A stretch of DNA of 64,000 nucleotides, from positions 620,001 to 684,000 of the forward strand of contig CAWBFD010000004.1 of the NCBI GenBank assembly GCA_963788115.1, in the 5' to 3' direction. The position numbers and the translations under genes were made by a program. Positions 42,542 to 50,688 of the stretch are shown piece by piece. How positions within the stretch are numbered: position 1 is the stretch's first letter; each line of letters begins with the position of its first letter. Under the pieces are notes generated by a model. That model did no database searches. It was not told the origin of the DNA and was given only the letters and a program-made list of their open reading frames with translations. Origin of the DNA: CAWBFD01 sp963788115 (GTDB lineage: Bacteria; Actinomycetota; Thermoleophilia; Solirubrobacterales; 70-9).

Positions 42542-43660
42542 ATGCCCGAGCTTCGCCACCTCAGCCCGCTGACCAAGGCAGTCCTCCTCGCCTTCGCGCT
42601 GGTCCTGCTCGGCATTCTCTTCCACGAGCTCGTCACCCTGCTGGTGGCGATCCTGATCACTGTGCTGATCGCGATCCCGCTCTCGGCGGCCGCGACGTTC
42701 CTCGAGCGCTACGGCATCCACCGGTCGGTCGGCGCCCTCGCCGGCCTCCTGCTGGGGGTGGCGGCGATCGCCGGAGTCCTGTGGCTGGTGATCCCGCCCT
42801 TCGTCGATCAGACCGAGGAGTTCGTCGACCAGGTGCCGGGCGTGATCGATGACCTTCAGGAGAGGCTCGACGACATCGGCGGGGCCGACGCCGGGGATGA
42901 GGTGCAGGACTTCCTCCAGGGCTACATCGACGACCCCGATCGTCTGATCGGGCCCCTGAGCTCGATCGGCCTCGGCCTCGCCGCCCTGCTCGGGGCGATC
43001 GTGCTGATTACGATCACCGCGTACTACATCGCCGTGCGCCCGCAGCCGCTGATCGACGGCGCGCTGGCGCTGTTCCCGCCCGAGCGCCGCGAGTGGGCCC
43101 GGGGGATCATGGACCGGGTGCGGGTGACCTGGATCGGCTGGATGGAGGGCGTGCTGGTCGACATGCTGATCACCGGCATCCTCCTCTACGTCGGGCTGTC
43201 ATTGATCGGGCTCGACTACGCGATCATCTTCGCCGTCTTCTCGGCGGTCCTGGTGCTGATCCCCTACTTCGGCGCCATCCTCGGGGCGATCCCGCCGACC
43301 CTGTTCGCGCTCACCGACTCGTCCGAGCAGGCGGTGCTGGCGCTGGTGATCTACATCGTGGTACAGCAGGTGGAGAGCAACCTGACGATTCCGCTCGTGA
43401 TGGCGAACAGGGTGCGATTGCATCCGGCCGTGGTCGCGATCGGGGTGGTCATCATCGGCCAGCTGTTCGGCTTCGTCGGCCTTTTCGTCGCGGTCCCGAT
43501 CCTGTCGCTGATCGTCGTTCTCGTCGATGAGCTCTGGGTGAAGCCGCTGGAGCGCGATCGCGCCGTGCAGCCCGCCACGGGGCTCGAGCCGCTCGACGCC
43601 CAGGGCAGGGCGGTGCCGGCCGAGCGCGAGCCCACGGGGACCGGGCTCGGATCGGGCTGA
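42542..43660 (+). CDS. AI-2E family transporter (PerM-like)
   Basis: A 372-residue membrane protein of the AI-2E/PerM family, with about eight helices. An extracytoplasmic charged segment (about 80-130, FVDQVPGVIDDLQERLDDIG) follows the first helices. The conserved later part is FSAVLVLIPYFGAILGAIPPTLFAL near 235-260. TAGCCT lies six bases before the ATG, so translation is probably leaderless. The substrate is unknown; family members export AI-2, ions or small solutes. It faces the acyltransferase gene convergently. Confidence 0.9.
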   Translation: MPELRHLSPLTKAVLLAFALVLLGILFHELVTLLVAILITVLIAIPLSAAATFLERYGIHRSVGALAGLLLGVAAIAGVLWLVIPPFVDQTEEFVDQVPGVIDDLQERLDDIGGADAGDEVQDFLQGYIDDPDRLIGPLSSIGLGLAALLGAIVLITITAYYIAVRPQPLIDGALALFPPERREWARGIMDRVRVTWIGWMEGVLVDMLITGILLYVGLSLIGLDYAIIFAVFSAVLVLIPYFGAILGAIPPTLFALTDSSEQAVLALVIYIVVQQVESNLTIPLVMANRVRLHPAVVAIGVVIIGQLFGFVGLFVAVPILSLIVVLVDELWVKPLERDRAVQPATGLEPLDAQGRAVPAEREPTGTGLGSG

Positions 43661-43663
43661 CCA

Positions 43664-44323
43664 CTAGAGGTTCGGCGGCTTGAGCGTCGTCTCGGCGTCG
43701 GGGTCCGGCGCGATCGGATCGCTCCAGCGCAGCTCCTTCGGCGTCTCCCGCATCCTCAGCACCTTGGCCGGGCTCCCGCCGACGACCGCGTTCTGAGGGA
43801 CGTCCCGGGTGACCACCGAGTTGGTCCCCACGATCGCGTTGTCGCCGATGCGCACGCCGCGCAGCACGCAGGCGCCGTAGCCGATCCACACGTTCGAGCC
43901 GACGTCGACGTCGCGCTTGTAGATCCCCTGCGTGCGAATCGGCCGCTCGACCTCGACCACCCCGTGGTCGAAGTCGATGAACATCGCCCGATCGGCGACC
44001 ACGCACTGCTCGCCGATGCGCACGTGCTGGTAGGCGGAGATGGTGCACTCCTGGCCCAGCACCGTCTTCGCCCCGATCACGACCTCGCCCTCGTGGCAGC
44101 GGATCTTGGTGCCGTCGCCGACCCAGACGAAGCGCCCGAAGGAGATCCGCCCGCGCCTGCCCACCTCAAGCTCGAGGTTCCTCCCGAGGAACAAGGGCCC
44201 GTTCGTCTCCCATCGCCAGCCCGCACGGGTGAGGAATCGCCGCCACAGATAGCGCCACAGGAGCCGGGCATACCGCGGCGTCAGCATCCGCTTGCGGGCG
44301 AGGAAGCGCACCAGGTCGATCAC
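43664..44323 (-). CDS. Hexapeptide-repeat acyltransferase (left-handed beta helix)
   Basis: A 219-residue acyltransferase. The central part (about 60-190) is built of hexapeptide repeats such as VGDGTKIRC, IGAKTVLGQ, IGEQCVVADR and VGSNVWIGYGACVLRGVRIGD, ending with IVGTNSVVTRDVPQNAVVGGSPAKVLR. It transfers acetyl or longer acyl groups from CoA to sugars or similar acceptors. Given the adjacent glucan genes, a role like OctT (Rv3034c), which octanoylates the primer of methylglucose lipopolysaccharide, is worth testing. This protein is shorter than OctT, so the match is not certain. Confidence 0.9.
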   Translation of the reverse strand: MIDLVRFLARKRMLTPRYARLLWRYLWRRFLTRAGWRWETNGPLFLGRNLELEVGRRGRISFGRFVWVGDGTKIRCHEGEVVIGAKTVLGQECTISAYQHVRIGEQCVVADRAMFIDFDHGVVEVERPIRTQGIYKRDVDVGSNVWIGYGACVLRGVRIGDNAIVGTNSVVTRDVPQNAVVGGSPAKVLRMRETPKELRWSDPIAPDPDAETTLKPPNL

Positions 44324-44372
44324 CGCCCGGACTCTAAGCCGCCACGGTGCGCCGTTCTAGACTGGCGCGGCC

Positions 44373-45338
44373 ATGCCCGAGGCGAGCACATCCGCCGGAG
44401 CCACGCTCGCCGAGCGCGTGCTCGCGGGCGAGGGCCGGGCGCTGGCTCGCGCGATCAGCCTGGTCGAGAACCGCGATCCCGAGGGCGACGCCCTGGTGGC
44501 GGAGCTGTTCCCGCGCACCGGCCGGGCCCGGATCGTCGGCCTCACCGGACCCCCGGGCGTCGGCAAGAGCACGCTGATCGGCTCGCTCACCGCCGTCCTC
44601 CGCGAGGGCTCGAGCGAGATCGGCGTGCTCTCGATCGACCCCTCCAGCCCGTTCACCCATGGGGCCGTGCTCGGCGACCGCATCCGCCTCGCCGACCACT
44701 TCCTCGACCCGGGCGTGTTCATCCGGTCGATGGCGACCCGGGGCTCCCTGGGCGGGCTGGCGGAGGCGGCGCTCCAGGCGGCGCTCCTGATGGACGCCTC
44801 CGGCAAGGACTACGTGCTGCTGGAGACGGTCGGCGTGGGCCAGGCCGAGATCGATGTCGTCGATCACGCGGACACCGTCGTGCTGGCGCTGATGCCGGGC
44901 TCGGGAGACTCGATCCAGGCGCTGAAGGCCGGGGTGATGGAGATCCCCGACGTGATCGTGGTCAACAAGTGCGAGCACCCGCTCGCCGACACCATGGTTC
45001 GGGAGGTGAGGACGGTCCTCGCCCTGGGGCCGGAGCGCTCGTGGAGGGTGCCCGTGGTCAAGACCGAGGCAACCAAGGGCGACGGCATCCCCGAGCTGGC
45101 CGAGGCGATCGAGGCCCACCACCGGCACATCGTCGAGGAGGGTACGCTGGAGCAACGACGGGCCCGGAACCTGCGGGCCGAGGTGATCGGCATCGCGGCC
45201 GCGCACCTCCGGCGCGATCTGGAGCGCCGAGTCGAGGCCGATCCCGACTGGAGCGGGCTCCTGGACGAGGTCACACGGCGTGAGATCGACCCCGCGAGCG
45301 CCGCTCGCAGGCTGCTCGAGAAGCGCGGTGATGGCTGA
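44373..45338 (+). CDS. meaB: GTPase MeaB (acyl-CoA mutase chaperone)
   Basis: A 321-residue G3E-family GTPase. The P loop is LTGPPGVGKSTLIGSL near 55-70. LSIDPSSPFTHGAVLGDRIR near 90 is the family-specific switch segment, and VNKCEH near 195 recognises guanine. MeaB/ArgK proteins load and protect B12-dependent acyl-CoA mutases. The mutase subunits lie 10 kb downstream on the same strand. TAGACT is nine bases before the ATG. The last eight bases overlap the next gene. Confidence 0.95.
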   Translation: MPEASTSAGATLAERVLAGEGRALARAISLVENRDPEGDALVAELFPRTGRARIVGLTGPPGVGKSTLIGSLTAVLREGSSEIGVLSIDPSSPFTHGAVLGDRIRLADHFLDPGVFIRSMATRGSLGGLAEAALQAALLMDASGKDYVLLETVGVGQAEIDVVDHADTVVLALMPGSGDSIQALKAGVMEIPDVIVVNKCEHPLADTMVREVRTVLALGPERSWRVPVVKTEATKGDGIPELAEAIEAHHRHIVEEGTLEQRRARNLRAEVIGIAAAHLRRDLERRVEADPDWSGLLDEVTRREIDPASAARRLLEKRGDG

Positions 45339-45714
45339 GCCGAGCCCGGGCTCAGAGCCCGAGGGAACCCCGGTCGCGGCCGAGGACCTGGACGAGAGCG
45401 CGCCGCCCGACCTCGACGAGATCCGCTCGTGGTCCGGTCATCGCCTGGACGATCTGTCGGGTGCCGGCGTGGGCCGGGTGCAGGGCCCCTACACGGCCGA
45501 GTCCGGCGGTCGGCCGGAGTGGATGCTCGCCCGCATGGGTCGCTTCGGGCACTACTGCCTGGTGCCGGCCCGCGATGCCGTCGCCGCCGCCGGGCACGTG
45601 TGGGTGCCCTACACGCGCGAGCTGATCCGGGAGGCGCCGAGGACCGAGCCCGGGAGGCGGCTAACGCCTGAGGACGAGGCCGAGCTGCGATCGCACTACG
45701 GACAGCACGATTAG
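45331..45714 (+). CDS. Small PRC-barrel-like protein
   Basis: A 127-residue protein. The first 35 residues are acidic and probably disordered. The core (about 40-100) reads like a PRC-barrel beta domain: DDLSGAGVGRVQG, then PEWMLARMGRFGHYCLVPA, then HVWVPYTRELIREAP. A helical end (LTPEDEAELRSHYG) follows. It starts within the last eight bases of meaB, so it is probably co-translated. PRC barrels bind proteins or RNA; the specific role is unknown. Confidence 0.72.
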   Translation: MAEPSPGSEPEGTPVAAEDLDESAPPDLDEIRSWSGHRLDDLSGAGVGRVQGPYTAESGGRPEWMLARMGRFGHYCLVPARDAVAAAGHVWVPYTRELIREAPRTEPGRRLTPEDEAELRSHYGQHD

Positions 45715-45784
45715 ACCGGCAAGCCGCCGCCACGCGCAGGCGACGGCGCCTCCCGCGCGGGGGCGGCCTGGGGTGTGTCGGACG

Positions 45785-45997
45785 CTACGCGGCCTCGGCC
45801 CAGTCGTAGGGCCCAGGGCCTCCATCGTTCTTTTTGAGCTCGATCACCTCGGCGCGGCGAGCCGATCCCTCGCGGATCACGCGCACCTCGGACCACTCGC
45901 TGCACGGGGCAAATGCGTCGGCGAGTTGCTGGGCCAGCCGCGAAGGCCGTCGCCGGCGGACGAATGCTCCGCTCTCCTCCAACGGTGCCAGTGCCAT
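45785..45997 (-). CDS. Small basic protein of unknown function
   Basis: A 70-residue protein whose ATG has GGAGGGGG 6-13 bases upstream, so translation is credible. It is predicted to be helical with a basic centre (FVRRRRPSRLAQQLADAF) and a beta hairpin (SEVRVIREGSARRAEVIEL). No family recognised. It is convergent to the PRC-barrel-like gene and lies downstream of the acyl-CoA dehydrogenase terminator, thus an independent unit. Confidence 0.6.
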   Translation of the reverse strand: MALAPLEESGAFVRRRRPSRLAQQLADAFAPCSEWSEVRVIREGSARRAEVIELKKNDGGPGPYDWAEAA

Positions 45998-46077
45998 ACA
46001 GACCCCCTCCGGGCAGGTTGACGGCGAAACTCTAGGTGCCGTGGCGGCGGAAAACGCGACCTGCGCCGACCGGGCAC

Positions 46078-46100
46078 AGAACAAACCCGCAAGCTGCGGG
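46078..46100 (-). terminator. Rho-independent terminator of the HxlR-acyl-CoA dehydrogenase operon
   Basis: On the minus strand a CCCGCA/TGCGGG hairpin with a three-base loop (46086-46100) is followed by TTTGTTCT. It lies 20 bases after the dehydrogenase stop. This is the only classical hairpin plus T-rich tail I found in the window. Confidence 0.75.
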
Positions 46101-46119
46101 AAGAGCCTGCGCTCGGGCG

Positions 46120-47277
46120 TCAGCAGCCGAGCTCGCGCGCGATCACCATCTGCATGACCTCGTCGGTGCCCTCGCCGATCGTCAGGACCTTGGCGTCGCG
46201 GTAGAAGCGGCAGACCGGGTATTCCTCGATGTAGCCGTAGCCGCCGTGGATCTGCACGGCCTCCTCGGTGGCCCTGACGGCCAGCCGGCCGGTCACCAGC
46301 TTCGCCTGTGCCGCGGCGAGCGTGAACGGCTCGCCGCGGTCCTTCAGGAGTGCGGCGCTGTAGGTCAGGAGCCGAGCCGCCTCGACCTCTGCCGAGAGGT
46401 CGGCGAGCTTCATCTGAATCGCCTGGAACTTCGAGATCGGGTGACCGAAGGCGCGGCGCTCCTTCGCGTAGGCGAGGGCCTCGTCAAGTGCGCCCTGGGC
46501 GAGGCCGAGCCCCATCGCCGCCACCCCGATCCGCCCGCCGTCGAGGATCTCGAGGAACTGCCTGAGGCCCTCCCCCCGCCGTCCCAGCAGGTTCGACTCC
46601 GGCACCCGGCAGTCGTGGAACGAGAGCGGGCGGGTGTCCGAGGCATTCCAGCCCATCTTCCTGTAGGGCTCGCCCGGCTCGTACCCGGGGGTGCCGTTGG
46701 GGACGATGATGTTGGAGATCTCCCTGCCGCTGCCGCCCTCGCCCGCGCTCTCTCCGGTGACGGCCGTGATCGTGACGCAGCCGGAGATCTCGGTGCCGGC
46801 GTTGGTGATGAACTGCTTGGCGCCGTCGATCACCCATTCACCGTTGTCCGGGCGCGCCGTCGTCCGCGTGGCTCCGGCATCGGAGCCGGCCTCCGGCTCG
46901 GTCAGCCCGAACGCTGCGAGCCGCCGGCCCGCGCACAGCTCCGGCAGCCAGTCGGCCTTCTGCTCATGGGTCCCCCAGAGGTGGATCGGCATCGTCCCCA
47001 GCGACGTGTGGGCAGCGACCGTGATGCACACCGAGGCGTCGACGCGGCCCAGCTCCTCGATCGCGAGCGCGTAGGAGAGCGTGTCGGCTCCCCCTCCGCC
47101 GTACTCGGCGGGGAAGGGGATCCCCATCATTCCCAGCTCACCGAGCTTGGCCACGATCTGGTACGGGAACCGCTTCTCCCGATCGAGCTCCTCGGCCGCC
47201 GGCGCCACCTCGGCGGACGCAAACTCGCGCACGGTCTCGCGCAGCAGCCGCTGCTCGTCTGTCAGCCCGAAGTCCAA
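46120..47277 (-). CDS. Acyl-CoA dehydrogenase
   Basis: A 385-residue flavoenzyme of beta-oxidation. It begins DFGLTDEQRLLRETVREFA. The FAD/substrate segment FGLTEPEAGSDAG is near 134-146. The C-terminal VQIHGGYGYIEEYPVCRFYRDAKVLTIGEGT holds the catalytic Glu of the short/medium-chain type (in YIEEYP) and the FAD-contact Arg. Electrons would pass to the EtfAB encoded 11 kb downstream. The start codon is TTG, 13 bases after the HxlR gene, so both form an operon ending in a terminator. Confidence 0.94.
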   Translation of the reverse strand: MDFGLTDEQRLLRETVREFASAEVAPAAEELDREKRFPYQIVAKLGELGMMGIPFPAEYGGGGADTLSYALAIEELGRVDASVCITVAAHTSLGTMPIHLWGTHEQKADWLPELCAGRRLAAFGLTEPEAGSDAGATRTTARPDNGEWVIDGAKQFITNAGTEISGCVTITAVTGESAGEGGSGREISNIIVPNGTPGYEPGEPYRKMGWNASDTRPLSFHDCRVPESNLLGRRGEGLRQFLEILDGGRIGVAAMGLGLAQGALDEALAYAKERRAFGHPISKFQAIQMKLADLSAEVEAARLLTYSAALLKDRGEPFTLAAAQAKLVTGRLAVRATEEAVQIHGGYGYIEEYPVCRFYRDAKVLTIGEGTDEVMQMVIARELGC

Positions 47278-47290
47278 CCCGGCGAGATTC

Positions 47291-47764
47291 TTACGCGGCC
47301 ACGGGCGCCTCGGCGCGGGCGCCGGGGCCCGGAACCGCCCTCGCCTCCCTCACCTCGAGCTGCTTGCCGCAGCGCTCGCAGATGCGGCGGTCGTTGACCT
47401 GTCCGCCGCACTCCTTGTGGAGGATCAGCTGCGGCGGTCCCTCGGGGCCGGCGAGGTGCTTGTCGCCGTAGCCGATCAGCGCGATCAGGATCGGCCACAG
47501 ATCCAGCCCCTTCTCGGTGAGGAAGTACTCATGACGCGCGGGGTTGTGGGAGTAGAGCCGCTTCTCGAGGATGCCCTCCTCGACCAGCCGCTGGAGCCTG
47601 GCCGCCAACACGTTCCGGGCGATGCCCAGCGAGCGCTGCATCTGGTCGAACCGGCGGTTGCCCGCGAACACGTCGCGAATCACGAGCAGGGTCCAGCGCT
47701 CGCCAATCAGCTCGAGCGTGCGGGCGGCCGAGCAGGCCTGACCGGGATATTCGCGTGAGAGCAC
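47291..47764 (-). CDS. HxlR family regulator with C-terminal zinc-ribbon-like tail
   Basis: A 157-residue winged-helix regulator. The core (GQACSAARTLELIGERWTLLVIRDVF, then FDQMQRSLGIARNVLAARLQRL and a wing) is HxlR. It then adds a tail with KECGGQVNDRRICERCGKQL, four Cys spaced like a zinc knuckle. The GTG at 47764 is seven bases behind GAAGAT, 17 bases from TTGCTT. An earlier TTG at 47800 lies inside the operator and is rejected. It is the first gene of an operon with the acyl-CoA dehydrogenase and probably represses itself through the palindromes at 47787-47833. Confidence 0.92.
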   Translation of the reverse strand: MLSREYPGQACSAARTLELIGERWTLLVIRDVFAGNRRFDQMQRSLGIARNVLAARLQRLVEEGILEKRLYSHNPARHEYFLTEKGLDLWPILIALIGYGDKHLAGPEGPPQLILHKECGGQVNDRRICERCGKQLEVREARAVPGPGARAEAPVAA

Positions 47765-47786
47765 GTCTGTGATCTTCGCACACTTC

Positions 47787-47833
47787 GTTGCTTCAAGCAA
47801 CCTACTCTGCTACGTTCGGTTGCGTGAAGCAAC
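47787..47833. promoter_or_regulatory. Operator pair and divergent promoters of the HxlR-acyl-CoA dehydrogenase operon
   Basis: GTTGCTTCAAGCAAC at 47787-47801 is a perfect 15-bp palindrome (7-bp arms). GTTGCGTGAAGCAAC at 47819-47833 is the same with one arm mismatch; centres are 32 bp apart, three helical turns. The left palindrome contains TTGCTT in both directions: leftwards followed by 17 bases and GAAGAT, rightwards by 17 bases and TACGTT. A dimer on it would block both -35 elements. Confidence 0.75.
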
Positions 47834-47853
47834 TCGCGGTTAGGAGCCCTCTC

Positions 47854-48123
47854 ATGAACCTGCGCAACCCGGACCGTCGCCTCACCCTGGAGCCTTCCAG
47901 CGTCGAGATCACCGAGGAGGAGATCCTCGCGGACCTCACCTACCCGGCCTCCCTGGAGTCGGACTGGCCGAGCTCGCGCGCCAGGCGCAGCACCAGCCGT
48001 ACGCCGAATCCGGTGGCGCCCTTGCCGACGTATTCGCGGCCGACATCCCAGGCGGTGCCGGCAATATCCAGGTGGACCCAGGGCCGCTCGTCGACGAACT
48101 CCTCGAGGAACGAGGCGGCGTAG
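47854..48123 (+). other. Possible truncated gene divergent from the HxlR operon
   Basis: The rightward promoter of the operator region leads to TAGGAG and, seven bases on, an ATG opening 89 codons. The first 28 codons (MNLRNPDRRLTLEPSSVEI, EEEILADLTYPA) look protein-like and lie before the end of the aminopeptidase gene. The rest is antisense to that gene and Ser/Arg/Pro-rich. I take it as the start of a lost gene or a short peptide gene. No family recognised. Confidence 0.35.
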
Positions 48124-49445
48124 ATCGTCCCGGCGAGCCGCTTCGAGGATGAGTTCGTGAGATCGGCGGCCGTCCCCCGGGTCAGCTCCTTGAACTCGGG
48201 GTGGAGCGGCAGCCGCCAGGTGAGCTCGCCGGTTCTCTCGGCCGCCTCGCCCACCTGCTCGGCCCAGTCTTCGTCGTTCGAGATCAGCGCAGCGTAGGTG
48301 GAGCCGAGCGCGATCAGGACGGCGCCGGTGAGCGTGGCCAGGTCGACCACGCGATCCGCGCCCATGTCGCGCACGCAGTACGTGAGCGCGTCGGCGAGGA
48401 TCAGCCGCCCCTCGGCGTCGGTGTTGTTGATCTCGACGGTCTTCCCGTTGAGCTGGGTGATGATGTCGCCGGGCCTGGTCGCGGTTCCGCTGGGCATGTT
48501 CTCGGTTGCGGGGACGGCGGCGGCGAGGTTGATCGGCAGCCCGAGCTCGGCGATCGCCGCCACCGACTCGATCACGGCGCCGCCGCCCGACATGTCCATC
48601 TTCATCTCCTCCATCCTCGCCGAGGGCTTGATGGAGATCCCGCCGCTGTCGAAGGTGACCGCCTTGCCGACGAGCCCGATCGTCTCGCCGTCGGCGCCGC
48701 CCCGGTAGCGGAGAGCGATCAGGCGCGGCTCCTCGGCCGTCCCCTTCGCGACCGCGACGAGGCCGCCCATGCCACGCTCGACCATCTGCTCGCGGTCCAA
48801 CACCTCGACCGAGACCGACTCGTGGGCGCCGGCGATCTCATGGGCGCGGTCCGCCAGGAACGATGGAGTCGCGACGTTGGCGGGCAGGTTCTGAAGCTCC
48901 CTGGCGCGGTTGGCGGCCTCAGCCGAGATTCGGGCGAAACGGGCCTCCGCCGCGAGCGGTTCGGCGTCCTCGACTCCGGCGATCACCAGGCGCTCCAGCT
49001 GCGGCGGCGGCGGGTCCTCCGGGTCGCGGGACCTGTAGCGGTCGAACCGGTACGACGCCAGGATCGTTCCCTCGATCAGCGAGGCCACCGCCGCGCCCGG
49101 GTCGACCGCATCCTCGGGGAGCTCCCACACGAGCGAGCGTGCCTCCAGGCCGCCCGTCTGCCGCGTCGCGAGCGCCGCGGCCACGCGGAGGCGCTCGGCG
49201 TCGACGTCCTCGCGCTTACCGAGCCCGACCACGAGCAGGCGCGTCGGCCGGGGCGGACGAAGGAGCGTCACCTTCTTGAACGCAGTCTTGACCTCGGTGG
49301 CCCCGGGGGCGTCCCGCAGCGCCTCGGGGAGCTCCTGGCCGTCGGCCAGGCCGATCGCGTGCGCGTCGGCATCGACCTCGACGCCGGCGCCGGCTACCAC
49401 CTCGACCTCGATCGACCCTGGCTCCACGGCGGTGTGTTCTAGCAT
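47940..49445 (-). CDS. pepA: Leucyl aminopeptidase (M17)
   Basis: A 501-residue M17 metallopeptidase. The metal-binding block is VGKAVTFDSGGISIKPSARM near 260-280 (Lys and Asp ligands), and the signature NTDAEGRLILADAL is near 340-353. The N-terminal macrodomain-like half is less conserved. It is cytosolic and releases N-terminal residues from peptides. I use the ATG at 49445; one six codons earlier is possible. It is divergent from the thiolase gene. Confidence 0.95.
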   Translation of the reverse strand: MLEHTAVEPGSIEVEVVAGAGVEVDADAHAIGLADGQELPEALRDAPGATEVKTAFKKVTLLRPPRPTRLLVVGLGKREDVDAERLRVAAALATRQTGGLEARSLVWELPEDAVDPGAAVASLIEGTILASYRFDRYRSRDPEDPPPPQLERLVIAGVEDAEPLAAEARFARISAEAANRARELQNLPANVATPSFLADRAHEIAGAHESVSVEVLDREQMVERGMGGLVAVAKGTAEEPRLIALRYRGGADGETIGLVGKAVTFDSGGISIKPSARMEEMKMDMSGGGAVIESVAAIAELGLPINLAAAVPATENMPSGTATRPGDIITQLNGKTVEINNTDAEGRLILADALTYCVRDMGADRVVDLATLTGAVLIALGSTYAALISNDEDWAEQVGEAAERTGELTWRLPLHPEFKELTRGTAADLTNSSSKRLAGTIYAASFLEEFVDERPWVHLDIAGTAWDVGREYVGKGATGFGVRLVLRLARELGQSDSREAG

Positions 49446-49503
49446 CCCGGGCCCGCCCGCCAATCCGCGCCCTGTCGATGGCGCCAGCTAAGGAGCGAGC
49501 CCA

Positions 49504-50688
49504 ATGCCCCAGACCGTGATCCTCGGCACCGCGCGGACCCCGTTCGGAAAGATGGGCGGAGCGCTTGCCCCCAAGAGCGCCGTCGAGCTCGGCGGGCAGG
49601 CGATCGAGGCCGCGATCGAGCGCTCGGAGGTCGAGCCGGAGCGGGTCGAGAGCGTGATCTACGGCCAGGTTCTCCAGGGGGGGCAGGGTCAGATCCCCTC
49701 GCGCCAGGCGCAGATCGAGGCCGGGATCCCGCGCGAGGTGCCGTCAGAGACGATCAACAAGGTCTGTGCGTCCGGCATGCGCGCGATCGGACTGGCCGAC
49801 CAGGCCGTGCGCGCGGGCGATCTCGAGCTCGCCGTAACCGGCGGGATGGAGTCGATGAGCGGCGCGCCCTACATGCTGCCCGACGCCCGCTTCGGCTTCC
49901 GCATGGGCGATGTGAAGGCGATCGACGCGATGACCCACGACGGGCTCACCAACCCGTTCACCGGCAGGCAGATGATCGACGAGGCGAGCGAGGTCGCGAG
50001 CGAGCTGGAGCTGACCCGGCCCGACATGGACCGGTGGGCGGTCCGCTCACACCAACTCGCCGCAAAGGCGACCGAGGAGGGGCGGATGGCCGAGGAGATC
50101 GTCCCGGTCACGGTGAAGACGCGGAAGGCCGAGAACGTGGTCGAGGCCGACGAGGCGATCCGTCCCGACTCCAGCGTCGAGGCGCTCGCGAAGCTGCCGG
50201 CGATCGGCGGCGAGGGCGCGACGCACACGGCCGGGAACGCGCCGGGCGTCAACGACGGGGCCGCCGCCGTGGTCGTGTCCTCGGACGAGTGGGCCGAGCG
50301 CGAGGGCCGCGCGCCGCTGGCTCGGGTGCTCTCCTACGGGACGGTTGCGGATGACTTCGCCTATCTCGCCAGGACCCCGGCCAAGGCCGCCAAGGCGGCG
50401 CTCGAGAAGATCGGCAAGAGCCCCGAGGACGTCGACCTGTGGGAGATCAACGAGGCGTTCGCATCGGTTGCGATCAACTCCGTCCGCATGCTCGGCGTCG
50501 ATCCGGACAACGTCAACGTCAACGGGGGCGCGATCGCGCTGGGGCACCCGATCGGCGCCTCGGGGGCCCGGATCGTCGGCGCCCTCGTCCACGAGCTGCG
50601 CCGCCGCGGCGGCGGCCTGGGCTGCGCGGCGATCTGCTCCGGTGGAGGCCAGGGCGACGCGATCGTGCTCGAGGTCAACGGCGGGTAG
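49504..50688 (+). CDS. Acetyl-CoA acetyltransferase (thiolase)
   Basis: A 394-residue thiolase. The acyl-accepting Cys88 lies in TINKVCASGMRA. NEAFASVAI, GGAIALGHPIGASGAR (His) and ICSGGGQGDA (second Cys) near the C-terminus complete the active site. It has an AAGGAG ribosome site 9-14 bases before the ATG. It could work in beta-oxidation or in acetoacetyl-CoA formation. The surrounding mutase, acyl-CoA dehydrogenase and Etf genes favour acyl-CoA breakdown. Confidence 0.95.
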   Translation: MPQTVILGTARTPFGKMGGALAPKSAVELGGQAIEAAIERSEVEPERVESVIYGQVLQGGQGQIPSRQAQIEAGIPREVPSETINKVCASGMRAIGLADQAVRAGDLELAVTGGMESMSGAPYMLPDARFGFRMGDVKAIDAMTHDGLTNPFTGRQMIDEASEVASELELTRPDMDRWAVRSHQLAAKATEEGRMAEEIVPVTVKTRKAENVVEADEAIRPDSSVEALAKLPAIGGEGATHTAGNAPGVNDGAAAVVVSSDEWAEREGRAPLARVLSYGTVADDFAYLARTPAKAAKAALEKIGKSPEDVDLWEINEAFASVAINSVRMLGVDPDNVNVNGGAIALGHPIGASGARIVGALVHELRRRGGGLGCAAICSGGGQGDAIVLEVNGG

